Shown: in pieces, positions 8,131 through 16,284 of the stretch | How positions within the stretch are numbered: the stretch's first letter is position 1 | Layout: each line of letters begins with the position of its first letter | Assembly: GCA_963613665.1 (NCBI GenBank) | Contig: CAVEAL010000011.1 | Location: 1-64,000, forward strand | Origin: F23-B02 sp963613665 | Lineage (GTDB): Bacteria > Bacillota > Clostridia > Oscillospirales > Oscillospiraceae | DNA: 64,000 nucleotides | Direction of reading: 5' to 3' | Program-made: the position numbers and the translations under genes | Notes under the pieces: generated by a model | Database searches by the model: none | Told to the model about the DNA's origin: nothing | Seen by the model: only the letters and a program-made list of their open reading frames with translations

Positions 8131-8182
8131 TTGATTTTCCTCCATTAATGCGGCATTTTTGCCGCAAAAAATTCCGAATACT

Positions 8183-8211
8183 ACTTTATCACTACCGCGA
8201 AAATTTTTCAA
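8183..8211 (-). promoter_or_regulatory. pta promoter
   Basis: TTGAAA (8206-8211) and TAAAGT (8183-8188) with a 17-bp spacer, about 50 nt upstream of the pta start. Confidence 0.7.
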
Positions 8212-8230
8212 GTATTTAGCCCGATTTCTA

Positions 8231-8263
8231 TTTACAAACCGTATTTTCATATGTATAATATAC
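8231..8263 (+). promoter_or_regulatory. Promoter and possible operator of the XRE-lepA operon
   Basis: TTTACA (8231-8236), a 17-bp spacer and TATAAT (8254-8259). A GTATA-A-TATAC palindrome (8253-8263) covers the -10 box, a likely site for autorepression by the first gene, an XRE regulator. Confidence 0.6.
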
Positions 8264-8297
8264 AAACTGTAATCATTTTGGGAGAGATAAGAATAGA

Positions 8298-8618
8298 ATG
8301 AACGAATATGATAAAAAAGACTTCGCGCAGATCCTTTCCGAGCTGCGCCGCTCCGCCAGGCTGAGCCAGCGCAAGGTCGCCGCCGACCTCGGCATAAGCC
8401 AGGCTCTTTTGAGCCATTATGAAAACGGCGCGCGGGAACCGGGACTGTGCTTTGTCTGCCGGGTCTGCGATTACTATAACGTGACCGCCGATTATCTGCT
8501 CGGCCGCTCACCAAATCCCGACGGCGTTGACAGGGGCGCGGATATAGCGCGTGTGTTCGTCGCGGAAATGCGCAGTCTCGCAAACAAGACCGAAGCCGCT
8601 TTGGAGGAACTGACATGA
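8298..8618 (+). CDS. XRE-family transcriptional regulator
   Basis: 106-residue protein with an N-terminal HTH_3 domain (residues about 11-65; SQRKVAADLGISQALLSHYENG is the recognition region, given here by its core LGISQALLSHYENG) and a short helical tail. It is probably a dimeric DNA-binding repressor. The start has GGGAGAG about 11 nt upstream. Its stop codon overlaps the lepA start in ATGA, so the two genes are translationally coupled. The palindrome over the promoter -10 box suggests autoregulation, and hence regulation of lepA. No effector domain is present, so the signal is unknown. Confidence 0.88.
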   Translation: MNEYDKKDFAQILSELRRSARLSQRKVAADLGISQALLSHYENGAREPGLCFVCRVCDYYNVTADYLLGRSPNPDGVDRGADIARVFVAEMRSLANKTEAALEELT

Positions 8619-10420
8619 TACCTCAGGATCATATAAGAAACTTTTCGATAATCGCGCACATCGACCACGGCAAGAGCACGCTCTCTGACAGACTTATCGA
8701 GCTGTGCGGAGCGGTCGAGGAGCGCATAATGGAGGATCAGATCCTTGACAACATGGATCTTGAGCGTGAGCGCGGCATTACGATAAAGGCGCGCGCCGTC
8801 GGCCTCAATTACAAGGCCAAGGACGGTCAGACCTATGTTCTGAACCTCATAGACACTCCGGGACACGTTGACTTCAACTATGAGGTCAGCCGCTCACTGG
8901 CCGCATGCGAGGGCGCAGTGCTGGTCGTTGACGCCTCGCAGGGTGTCGAGGCACAGACGCTTGCAAACACTTATCTCGCATTGGATGCAGAGCTGGAGAT
9001 ACTGCCCGTAATTAACAAAATCGACCTCCCTGCCGCCGACCCCAAGCGCGTAAAGCAGGAGATCGAGGATATTATCGGCATTCTTGCCATGGATGCACCG
9101 GAGATCAGCGCGAAAAACGGCATAAACATTGAGGCCGTGCTCGATGATATCGTAGCAAATGTACCCGCTCCGACGGGCGACGTGGATGCGCCGTTAAAGG
9201 CGCTGATATTCGACAGCCAGTATGACAGCTACCGCGGCGTCATCGTTTTCATGCGCATTGTGGACGGTAAAATTGCCAAGGGCACGGAGGTCCTGCTGCA
9301 CTCGACGGGTGCAAAGTACACCGTACTCGAAGTCGGACACATGCGGCCCATAGGTCTTGAGCCCTGCTCGGAGCTTACGGCAGGCGATGTCGGATATTTC
9401 ACCGCCTCCATAAAAAACGTTGCCGACACTCAGGTCGGCGATACCGTTACCACTGCCGCGAAGCCCTGCACCGAGGCTCTGCCCGGCTACCGTCCGGCGC
9501 GTGCGATGGTCTACTGCGGCATATATACGGAAGACGGCAGCAAGTACCCCGACCTGCGCGACGCGCTGGAAAAGCTCCAGCTCAACGACGCTTCCCTGTC
9601 GTTTGAGCCGGAAAGTTCCGCCGCGCTCGGCTTCGGATTCCGCTGCGGCTTCCTCGGTATGCTGCACATGGAGGTAATTCAGGAGCGGCTCGAGCGCGAG
9701 TTTGACCTTGACCTCGTGACTACCCTGCCGAGCGTCATATACAAGGTCATAAAGACCGACGGCGGCGTTGTCATGGTTGATAATCCCCACAATTACCCCG
9801 ATGCCGGAGTTATTGAGCACGCCGAGGAGCCTTATGTCAAGGTGTCGATCATAACGCCCAACGACTATGTCGGCAACATCATGCCCCTGTGTCAGGACAG
9901 ACGCGGAGAGTACAAGGATATGCAGTATCTCGACTCGCACCTTGTCGAGCTTCGCTATGAGATGCCGCTCAACGAAATAATCTATGACTTCTTCGACACG
10001 CTGAAGGCCCGCACTAAGGGCTATGCCTCACTTGACTATGAGCTGAGTGAGTACAAGCCTTCGGAGCTTGTGAAGGTCGATATGCTCTTAAACGGAGATC
10101 AGGTCGATGCACTCAGCTTTATTGCACATAAGGACAAGGCCTACCCCAGAGCGCGCAAGCTGTGCGAAAAGCTCAAGGACAATATCCCCCGCCAGCTTTT
10201 TGAGGTCCCAATTCAGGCGGCGATCGGCGGCAAGATCATTGCGCGCGAAACCGTCAAGGCCATGCGCAAGGACGTTCTTGCAAAATGCTACGGCGGTGAT
10301 ATCACAAGAAAGAAAAAGCTTCTGGAAAAGCAGAAGGAAGGCAAAAAGAAAATGCGCCAGCTCGGTACTGTCCAGATACCGACCGAGGCCTTCCTCGCAG
10401 TTTTAAAGCTTGACGAATAA
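8615..10420 (+). CDS. lepA: Elongation factor 4 (LepA) GTPase
   Basis: Ribosome-bound translational GTPase related to EF-G, implicated in ribosome assembly and back-translocation. 601 residues, full length. G-domain motifs are visible at the N-terminus: AHIDHGKST (G1), RERGIT (G2), DTPGHVDF (G3) and NKID (G4). The C-terminal CTD carries the LepA-specific MRKDVLAKCYGGDITRKKK segment (one motif, about residues 549-567). It overlaps the upstream XRE gene by 4 nt and is closed by a perfect 34-bp palindromic terminator. Co-transcription with a repressor gene is the only unusual aspect. Confidence 0.97.
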   Translation: MIPQDHIRNFSIIAHIDHGKSTLSDRLIELCGAVEERIMEDQILDNMDLERERGITIKARAVGLNYKAKDGQTYVLNLIDTPGHVDFNYEVSRSLAACEGAVLVVDASQGVEAQTLANTYLALDAELEILPVINKIDLPAADPKRVKQEIEDIIGILAMDAPEISAKNGINIEAVLDDIVANVPAPTGDVDAPLKALIFDSQYDSYRGVIVFMRIVDGKIAKGTEVLLHSTGAKYTVLEVGHMRPIGLEPCSELTAGDVGYFTASIKNVADTQVGDTVTTAAKPCTEALPGYRPARAMVYCGIYTEDGSKYPDLRDALEKLQLNDASLSFEPESSAALGFGFRCGFLGMLHMEVIQERLEREFDLDLVTTLPSVIYKVIKTDGGVVMVDNPHNYPDAGVIEHAEEPYVKVSIITPNDYVGNIMPLCQDRRGEYKDMQYLDSHLVELRYEMPLNEIIYDFFDTLKARTKGYASLDYELSEYKPSELVKVDMLLNGDQVDALSFIAHKDKAYPRARKLCEKLKDNIPRQLFEVPIQAAIGGKIIARETVKAMRKDVLAKCYGGDITRKKKLLEKQKEGKKKMRQLGTVQIPTEAFLAVLKLDE

Positions 10421-10454
10421 ACATAAAATCCCACCGGCCGGTGGGATTTTATGT
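10421..10454. terminator. Perfect palindromic bidirectional terminator
   Basis: A 34-bp perfect palindrome: ACATAAAATCCCACCGG followed directly by its reverse complement. The A and T tracts are inside the stem, so it can end transcription from either side: lepA on the plus strand and the candidate small RNA on the minus strand. Confidence 0.85.
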
Positions 10455-10663
10455 TTATTACGGCCGGAGTCATTGATGACTCCGGCCGCTTTGAAGGGGG
10501 GGTGTATTATATGCTCGTTAACAAGGAAATAGTTAGGAAGGGAGAATTACAAAACACACGGCAAAAACAGCTTATGGCATTTGATAATAAGTTGTAACGA
10601 ACATATTTTAATGCATCTCGGAGCGCAGCATGTGGCAGGCAGCTTTACTCCGAAAGCTCTACG
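10430..10663 (-). ncRNA. Candidate small RNA with C-rich motifs
   Basis: A minus-strand transcript of about 230 nt is predicted from the promoter at 10670-10697 to the terminator at 10421-10454. No open reading frame is credible. The RNA would contain a TCGGAG/CTCCGA stem near its 5' end, two pyrimidine stretches resembling anti-Shine-Dalgarno motifs (TTCTCCCTTCC near 10545 and a run of seven C at 10496-10502), and a perfect 13-bp hairpin (CGGCCGGAGTCAT arm, 10461-10488). I compared it with 6S, SRP, RNase P and tmRNA hallmarks and did not recognise it. Extent is inferred; no transcript data exist here. Confidence 0.5.
10461..10488. repeat. Perfect 13-bp inverted repeat (hairpin)
   Basis: CGGCCGGAGTCAT, 2-nt centre, ATGACTCCGGCCG. 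It lies 6 bp from the lepA terminator palindrome and lacks its own T tract, so it is more likely a structured element of the minus-strand RNA than a second terminator. Confidence 0.8.
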
Positions 10664-10669
10664 ACTAAG

Positions 10670-10697
10670 ATTATAGCACGCATCTTTTATATGTCAA
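10670..10697 (-). promoter_or_regulatory. Near-perfect consensus promoter with no downstream ORF
   Basis: TTGACA (10692-10697), a 16-bp spacer and TATAAT (10670-10675) on the minus strand, pointing away from the TVP38 gene towards the lepA terminator. Both hexamers are exact consensus. Confidence 0.8.
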
Positions 10698-10770
10698 TAC
10701 ACAATCGTAAATATATTGGTACAACTTATTGTTTTTTGTCACAAGTGCATCAAATTTTTAAAATATTATT

Positions 10771-11460
10771 CTATTTTTCATGACTGCTGCATATGTGCCG
10801 GTATATCAGAAGTCCGGCAAGGCTTATTGAAAGCGTCGCGGCAAATACCGCAGCCGCAAACCAGTAGTTTGAGGTCCCCAGCGCATCGCCTCCTACTGTG
10901 GAGGTAATGATAGCCGGCAGTCTGCCGAGCGAGCATATAAGAAGCCAGACGGTAAATTTTATATCGGTGAGACCCGCGAAGTAGCAAAGGAGGTCCTTCG
11001 GAGTTCCGGGGATCATGAAGATGATAAAAAATATAAAGTCTCGCTTGGGTGTTGTTTTAAGAAATCTGATGCTCCGGAGCTTTTCCTCGGAGAAAAACAC
11101 CTCGACGAGTCTGTGTCCGAATCGCCGCACGAGCAGGAACACTATCACGCTGCCGAGTGTTGAGGATATAAGGCACAGGGCAGTTCCATCAACGGCGCCG
11201 AAGGCGTAGCCCGCGGCGATCTCGAACGGTTCGCCCGGGAGCACGGCAATGATGACCTGAAGGATGACCATGCCGACGTAGGCAAAGCGGCTCCACACAC
11301 CGTTGGTATTCACCCATTGGCGGAATTTCTCGGGCTCGGACGCAAAACGCACGAGCGGCACGCCCGCGAACCATATGATGAGCGCCGCTGCGGCTATGGC
11401 AATAACTATAGCCGCTATGCCGGTACGCTTCTGCTGTTTCCTTGTCAGTTGTCTTTTCAT
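10771..11460 (-). CDS. TVP38/TMEM64 family (SNARE-associated/DedA-like) membrane protein
   Basis: 229-residue integral membrane protein with about five hydrophobic segments and the VTT-domain core: GEPFEIAAGYAFG, a GS-V-FLLVRRFG stretch, and PGTPKDLLCYFAG near the C-terminal third. Proteins of this family are thought to scramble or transport lipids. I take the start at MKRQLTRKQQ (11460), because the longer frame upstream adds a poorly conserved stretch and would overlap the divergent tspO gene. The ribosome-binding site is weak. Exact physiological role unknown. Confidence 0.85.
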   Translation of the reverse strand: MKRQLTRKQQKRTGIAAIVIAIAAAALIIWFAGVPLVRFASEPEKFRQWVNTNGVWSRFAYVGMVILQVIIAVLPGEPFEIAAGYAFGAVDGTALCLISSTLGSVIVFLLVRRFGHRLVEVFFSEEKLRSIRFLKTTPKRDFIFFIIFMIPGTPKDLLCYFAGLTDIKFTVWLLICSLGRLPAIITSTVGGDALGTSNYWFAAAVFAATLSISLAGLLIYRHICSSHEK

Positions 11461-11482
11461 GGCTTTGTGCGAATAAGCCCGG

Positions 11483-11494
11483 ATGTCCGGACAT
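11483..11494. promoter_or_regulatory. 12-bp palindrome between TVP38 and tspO genes
   Basis: ATGTCCGGACAT, a perfect palindrome in the 55-bp divergent spacer. It could be an operator controlling both genes; no cognate regulator is adjacent. Confidence 0.35.
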
Positions 11495-11515
11495 ATCATA
11501 ACACGGGTGATAAAC

Positions 11516-11986
11516 ATGAATGCAAAACGCAAAAAGCTCATTACGAGCCTTGCCCTGCCGCTTGCCGTCGGCGGTATTTCGGGGCTTATAACGAAGGATT
11601 ATACGATAATATTCGAGCTTCTGGCAAAGCCGCCGCTCGCTCCGCCGGGCCGGCTGTTTCCCGTCGTGTGGACCGTTCTGTATATCCTGATGGGCCTTGC
11701 GTCCTATTGGGTGTGGATATCCGATGCACGGCCGGAGGCAAAGAAGCTTGGGGCGGTTTACTACGCGCTCACGCTTGTGTTCAACTTTGTCTGGCCGATA
11801 ATTTTCTTTGTGTTCGACAGATACCTCGCGGCCTTTATCTGGCTGTGCCTGCTGTGGATGTTAGTAATACTGACTGCCATGCAGTTCCGCAGAGCGGATG
11901 TGAAGGCCGGTTCGGCCATGCTTCCCTACCTTCTGTGGGTAACGTTCGCAGGATATTTGAACCTTGGAATTTATCTGCTTAACTGA
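11516..11986 (+). CDS. tspO: TspO/MBR family protein
   Basis: 156-residue five-helix membrane protein of the TspO/mitochondrial benzodiazepine receptor family, which binds tetrapyrroles and related ligands. Family hallmarks are the KPPLAPPGRLFPVVWTVLY segment (cut: PPLAPPG then FPVVWTVLY, residues about 40-58) and NFVWPIIFF (about 96-104). I start at ATG 11516, with GGGTGA 5 nt upstream. It is divergent from the TVP38-like gene, and its 3' end overlaps the convergent aldolase gene by 16 bp. Confidence 0.92.
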   Translation: MNAKRKKLITSLALPLAVGGISGLITKDYTIIFELLAKPPLAPPGRLFPVVWTVLYILMGLASYWVWISDARPEAKKLGAVYYALTLVFNFVWPIIFFVFDRYLAAFIWLCLLWMLVILTAMQFRRADVKAGSAMLPYLLWVTFAGYLNLGIYLLN

Positions 11987-12747
11987 CGCATTTTTTCAAC
12001 GCGCTCCCTGAGAGCTTCTATGAATATTGCGGCATCGAGGCTGTAGGCCATACCGTCAAAGCCGCGTGCAAAGCCGTCGGCGACGCCTTCCGTCGTGCCC
12101 GTGAACAGAATGCACTTCTTGCCTGCCGCGCGGCAGGCATTTATTATGCGCTCAAGCGCTGCCTGAAACACAGGGTTTGAAAAATCTCCCGGCATTCCCA
12201 TGGAAATAGACAGGTCGAACGGACCTACGAAGATGCCGTCAACACCGTCAAGAGCGGCGATCTCCTCGATCGCTTCAAGCGCACCGACCGTTTCGCACTG
12301 CGGGAGTATGAGTGTTTCGGAGTTGAAATGCGCCATAGTTTCTGATACGCTGCCCAGTCCGTCAAAGCCCCAGCCGTCCTTACGCGAGGGGCAGAAGCCG
12401 CGCTGACCGACGGGATAATAGCGGGCATAGGATATTATCTCCCGCACCTGAGCGGTACTATTCACGTTGGGGATTATAAGTCCCTGTGCGCCGACGTCAA
12501 GAAGCTTGAGTATCGCCGGACGGCTGATCTCGCGCACTCTGCACAGCGGAGTTACTCCCGCATTTTCCGCTGCACGGATGAGCCTTGCGCTCGTCTCGGC
12601 CTCGATGGGAGAATGCTCGTTATCTATTATGACAAAGTCTATACCTGTGCGGCCGGTGCACTCCATGAGATATTCACTTGCGGTGTCAAAAAATATGCCG
12701 ATGGGCTTCTCACCGTTTTCAAGCTTATGCTTCAGATTATTGTCCAT
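11971..12747 (-). CDS. HpcH/HpaI aldolase/citrate lyase family protein
   Basis: 258-residue class II (metal-dependent) TIM-barrel aldolase of the HpcH/HpaI family, which cleaves or forms 2-keto-3-hydroxy acids with pyruvate as one product. Visible motifs are DNEHSPIEAET (catalytic His region), QGLIIPNVNS, PQCETVGALEAI (metal Glu) and DGIFVGPFDLSISMG (metal Asp). The start at 12747 has GGTGG about 6 nt upstream; the longer frame to 12780 lacks one. The 3' end overlaps tspO by 16 bp without an obvious terminator. Substrate unknown. Confidence 0.9.
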   Translation of the reverse strand: MDNNLKHKLENGEKPIGIFFDTASEYLMECTGRTGIDFVIIDNEHSPIEAETSARLIRAAENAGVTPLCRVREISRPAILKLLDVGAQGLIIPNVNSTAQVREIISYARYYPVGQRGFCPSRKDGWGFDGLGSVSETMAHFNSETLILPQCETVGALEAIEEIAALDGVDGIFVGPFDLSISMGMPGDFSNPVFQAALERIINACRAAGKKCILFTGTTEGVADGFARGFDGMAYSLDAAIFIEALRERVEKMRQLSR

Positions 12748-12807
12748 AAAAACCACCTTTTTTATATCATATAAAGACATTATACATACATTTTACACGA
12801 TTTCAAG

Positions 12808-12836
12808 TTGTAAATTGTTAATTTAAATGATATTAT
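12808..12836 (+). promoter_or_regulatory. fbp promoter
   Basis: TTGTAA (12808-12813), a 17-bp AT-rich spacer and TATTAT (12831-12836), about 30 nt upstream of the fbp start. Confidence 0.6.
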
Positions 12837-12869
12837 TTTATTAAAAGAAATTATCGTGAGGACATACAT

Positions 12870-14741
12870 ATGAGCGAATTTTCGAGAGAATATCTTGAGC
12901 TGCTGTCGGAGAAATACCCCGACGAGGCAGCCGTGTGCTCGGAGATCATAAATCTTCGCGCTATCCTTGCCCTTCCAATGGGTACCGAGCATTTCATAAG
13001 CGACCTGCACGGCGAATACGCCGCCGTGCGCCACATACTCAACAACTGCTCCGGAGTAATACTCGAAAAGGTACTGCGCCTTTTTGAGGCCGAGATCGGC
13101 GAGGAGCGCTGCCGCAGTCTGTGCACGCTCATCTACTATCCTCGTGAAAAGCTCAGCGCCATGCGCGAGTCAGGTGAGTATACGCATGACACTCTCAAGA
13201 GCGTTCTGACCATGCTTCGCACTCTGGCGGAAACGCTTTCGAGCAAATACACGCGCAGCTATGTGCGCAAGCAGATGCCGCAGAAATGGAGCTTCGTACT
13301 CGACGAGCTCCTGCACATGCAGCGCGACGAATATTCAAACCAGCTGCGCTACCACGATACGATACTTGAGTCGATAATATCCACCGGTGCCGCCGACGAC
13401 GTTATAACCGCGCTGTCGGACATCATAAAGCGCCTTGCCGTCGATAAGCTGCACATAGTCGGAGACATATTCGACCGCGGCCCCGAGCCTGCGCGCCTGC
13501 TCGATGCGCTCATGGAGCATCCGAATATCGACATTCAGTGGGGCAACCATGATATTCTCTGGCTGGGCGCAGCCTCCGGCAGCCCCGCCTGCATATTCAC
13601 CGTGCTCAGGATCTCTCTCGACTACGGAAATGCAAATCTGCTCGAGCGCCGCTACGGTATAACGCTTCAGCCGCTGTATGACTTTACGCGCAAATACTAC
13701 GGCGAGGTTACAAAGGAAAACATCAGCATCGCGCTCAACACCATCGGCTTCAAGCTTGAAGGCAGGGTCATCATGCGCCACCCCGGCTACGGCATGAACT
13801 CGCGCCTTATGCTCAACCGCTGCGATTTTGAAAACGGCACGGTCATACTCGACGAGGGTGTATATCCCCTTAACACCGATAAGTGGCCGACCATAGACCC
13901 CAGCGATCCCTACAGCATGAATGACGACGAGCTCGATCTTGTAAACGAGTACGTCAATCTTTTCCGCGACAGTCAGTCGCTGCACCGGCACATGGACTTT
14001 ATCTACCGCGTCGGCAGCACCTACCTCTGCTGCAACGGCAATCTGCTGTACCACGGCTGCATTCCCATGACCGAGGACGGCGAGTTTGCCCGCGTGCGCC
14101 ACGGCGGCGTATGGTACTCCGGCAAAAGCCTGATGGACTACGCGGACATGGTCGTCAAGAACGCGTGGGCAAAGCACGACGAGTCGGCGCTGGACATGAT
14201 GTGGTATCTCTGGTGCGGCAACGACAGTCCGTTTTCCGGCCGCGTGTTCCACACCTTTGAGCGCGGCGTAGTTGACGATCAAAGCACATGGGACGAGCCC
14301 AAGAATCCCTATTTCAGCTTCTGGGAGGACGAGAAGGTCGCAGGCATGATCCTTTCCGAGTTCGGCCTTGATCCGGAGCGCGGACACATCATAAACGGCC
14401 ACACTCCGGTAAAGGCGAAGAAGGGCGAAAGCCCCGTAAAAGCAGGAGGCAAGCTGTTCATCATCGACGGCGGCTTCTGCGAGGCATACCGGAAGACGAC
14501 CGGCATCGCGGGATACACGCTTGTTTTTAACTCACACGGGCTGAAGATCAAGGCTCACAAGCCCTTTGAGGGCATCGCCGCGGTCATTGACGATAACGCC
14601 GATATCGAGTCCGAGGCCGTTCAGGTCGAGAGCTTTGAGCGCCGCCGTTACATCGCCGACTGCGACAACGGCGTATATCTGCGCCGCAGGATCGAAGCCC
14701 TTGAAAGTCTCCTCGCCGCCTACCGTTCGGCAAGCATCTGA
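12870..14741 (+). CDS. fbp: Fructose-1,6-bisphosphatase, class III (Firmicutes type)
   Basis: Hydrolyses fructose-1,6-bisphosphate to fructose-6-phosphate in gluconeogenesis. 623 residues, close to the usual 640-670 of the FBPase_2 family. It belongs to the metallophosphoesterase fold: ISDLHGEY (residues 43-50), GDIFDRGPE (about 198-206), WGNHDILWLG (about 225-234) and a late HIINGHTPVK histidine motif. GAGG lies about 9 nt before the ATG. It is monocistronic with its own promoter, and ends at a terminator shared with the convergent UbiB operon. With pfk at 24-25 kb it forms the gluconeogenic/glycolytic counter-pair. Confidence 0.97.
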   Translation: MSEFSREYLELLSEKYPDEAAVCSEIINLRAILALPMGTEHFISDLHGEYAAVRHILNNCSGVILEKVLRLFEAEIGEERCRSLCTLIYYPREKLSAMRESGEYTHDTLKSVLTMLRTLAETLSSKYTRSYVRKQMPQKWSFVLDELLHMQRDEYSNQLRYHDTILESIISTGAADDVITALSDIIKRLAVDKLHIVGDIFDRGPEPARLLDALMEHPNIDIQWGNHDILWLGAASGSPACIFTVLRISLDYGNANLLERRYGITLQPLYDFTRKYYGEVTKENISIALNTIGFKLEGRVIMRHPGYGMNSRLMLNRCDFENGTVILDEGVYPLNTDKWPTIDPSDPYSMNDDELDLVNEYVNLFRDSQSLHRHMDFIYRVGSTYLCCNGNLLYHGCIPMTEDGEFARVRHGGVWYSGKSLMDYADMVVKNAWAKHDESALDMMWYLWCGNDSPFSGRVFHTFERGVVDDQSTWDEPKNPYFSFWEDEKVAGMILSEFGLDPERGHIINGHTPVKAKKGESPVKAGGKLFIIDGGFCEAYRKTTGIAGYTLVFNSHGLKIKAHKPFEGIAAVIDDNADIESEAVQVESFERRRYIADCDNGVYLRRRIEALESLLAAYRSASI

Positions 14742-14839
14742 AAGCGCATCGACGCACTGCCTGATGCGCATACCTTATCTCCCGACAGGCAGCTGCCGCT
14801 TCTCTCTCAATATGCTTTGAGATATCTTTGAATACAGAA

Positions 14840-14869
14840 AGCCCCCGGTCATTTGTTTGACCGGGGGCT
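14840..14869. terminator. Bidirectional terminator between fbp and the UbiB-like gene
   Basis: AGCCCCCGGTCA, 6-nt loop, TGACCGGGGGCT. The downstream side of the plus strand is CCCCTTTC and of the minus strand TTTCTG, so the stem is strong but the U tracts are short. Confidence 0.8.
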
Positions 14870-14884
14870 CCCCTTTCATCTCAT

Positions 14885-16270
14885 CTATTCTTCACTATCT
14901 CCGTCGGGCTCGGTATCGAGCCCGTCAAATTCTTCGTCAATAAGCTCATCGGGGTCGCTGCCGTTATAATGCAGCGCACTTCCGGAAATGAGCTTGCGGT
15001 GTGATATTCTGCGCGTTATGCTGCCGGCCACTCCGCCGACCATCGCCTGCGCGGCGAGATGCTTGCCGATGATCGCCGCAAGGTCTGTTTTCGGCGAGAG
15101 GTCAGACACCGTGCCCTCCATGATAGACAGGCTGCGCCAGAACATCGTCAATGATTTCGGTACCTTTATGCCGAAGTCGCGCGCAATGCGGTAGAGGTCG
15201 GCAAAAATATCGACCGTACTGCTCATCTGTGCCATGGACAGGACCCTGTACTTATCCAGGTATGCCTGCATACGTCCGTAGTACGCCTCGCGGTCGAGCT
15301 CCGGATCGTGCCCGCAGATATTTAAAACCGCGTCTGCAAAGCTTAGATGGTCGTTGCTGAATATCGCCTTCATGCAGACCTTTATCAGCTCCGCGTCCGC
15401 ACTTGTAAGTGTTCCCATCATGCCGAGGTCGAGCCATACTATGCGTCCGTCCCACACGCGGACGTTGCCCGGATGCGGGTCGGCGTGGAAAAACCTGTCC
15501 TCGGAAAACTGCTTTATGTAGTTATTTATGAACTTAGTGCAGACTTCCTGTACGTTGTAGCCCTGCTCGATCATAGCGGCCTTATTGCAGATCTCAAAGC
15601 CGCCGATATACTCCATGACAAGCACATGCTTTGTCGAAAGCTCGTCATACACTCTGGGGCAGTAAACGTACTTAATGCCTTCAATATTCTCGCGCACGCG
15701 CCGGATATTTTCGGCCTCGCGCTCGAAGTCCATTTCCTCCTGCGCGACAGCCCAGACCTCGTCGATCGTGTCGCCGATATCCATAACGTTGTTTATCTTT
15801 TTGAGCTTTACGACGTTCAGCGCACATTTGATGAGCCTTACGTCGCGCTCCATGACCGAATATATATCCGGCCGCTGGATCTTTACGGCGACATGCGTTC
15901 CGTCAAGCAGCACCGCCTCATGCACCTGCGCGATAGACGCGGCACCAAGCGGGTACGGCATGATCTGCCTGAACACCTTGTTCCACGGCTTGCCGTATTC
16001 CTCGCTTATTATCTCGCGTATCTGCGCCGTGACAAGCCTCGATGCATCCGTGCGCAGATCCTCGAGCTTTTTGCAGTGCTCCATGGGTATGATCTCCGGG
16101 TGCATCGACAGAAGCTGCCCGAGCTTTACGAATGTCGGGCCGAGCTCCTTGAGCATTTCGCACAGCTCGTTTGGACTCATTCCCTGTGTGATCCTGTACT
16201 TTCTGATTACCTTTACTATCTCGAACAGGCGCTTTGCGTCCGCGCCCGTCTCCATTGCGGCATTTGCCAT
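14885..16270 (-). CDS. ABC1/UbiB-family atypical kinase
   Basis: 461-residue protein-kinase-like protein of the UbiB/ADCK family. The KxGQ motif (FVKLGQLLS, residues about 49-57), the Ala-rich nucleotide loop (LGAASIAQVHEA), the catalytic VAVKIQRP Lys and the DPHPGN/LDLG metal-binding motifs are all present. Family members act in isoprenoid-lipid metabolism. An anaerobe without evident quinone genes suggests another lipid role here (inference). The C-terminal tail is acidic, with a hydrophilic end. It is second in an operon, 14 nt after the upstream hypothetical gene. Confidence 0.93.
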   Translation of the reverse strand: MANAAMETGADAKRLFEIVKVIRKYRITQGMSPNELCEMLKELGPTFVKLGQLLSMHPEIIPMEHCKKLEDLRTDASRLVTAQIREIISEEYGKPWNKVFRQIMPYPLGAASIAQVHEAVLLDGTHVAVKIQRPDIYSVMERDVRLIKCALNVVKLKKINNVMDIGDTIDEVWAVAQEEMDFEREAENIRRVRENIEGIKYVYCPRVYDELSTKHVLVMEYIGGFEICNKAAMIEQGYNVQEVCTKFINNYIKQFSEDRFFHADPHPGNVRVWDGRIVWLDLGMMGTLTSADAELIKVCMKAIFSNDHLSFADAVLNICGHDPELDREAYYGRMQAYLDKYRVLSMAQMSSTVDIFADLYRIARDFGIKVPKSLTMFWRSLSIMEGTVSDLSPKTDLAAIIGKHLAAQAMVGGVAGSITRRISHRKLISGSALHYNGSDPDELIDEEFDGLDTEPDGDSEE

Positions 16271-16284
16271 CTATGATCCTACCT

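Noticed and set aside
8131..8616. Longer pta reading frame (494 codons)
   Set aside because: The extra N-terminus is antisense to the XRE gene, has no homology to Pta, and lacks the ribosome-binding site that the start at 8130 has.
10430..10663. 6S RNA, SRP RNA, tmRNA or RNase P RNA
   Set aside because: The predicted 5' and 3' ends do not pair into a closing stem with a central bubble, and no GGAAGCAGCGG-type SRP motif, resume codon region or RNase P core was found.
13335..14402. Long minus-strand ORF opposite fbp
   Set aside because: It lies wholly antisense to a full-length conserved gene and its product resembles no family; a codon-bias shadow.
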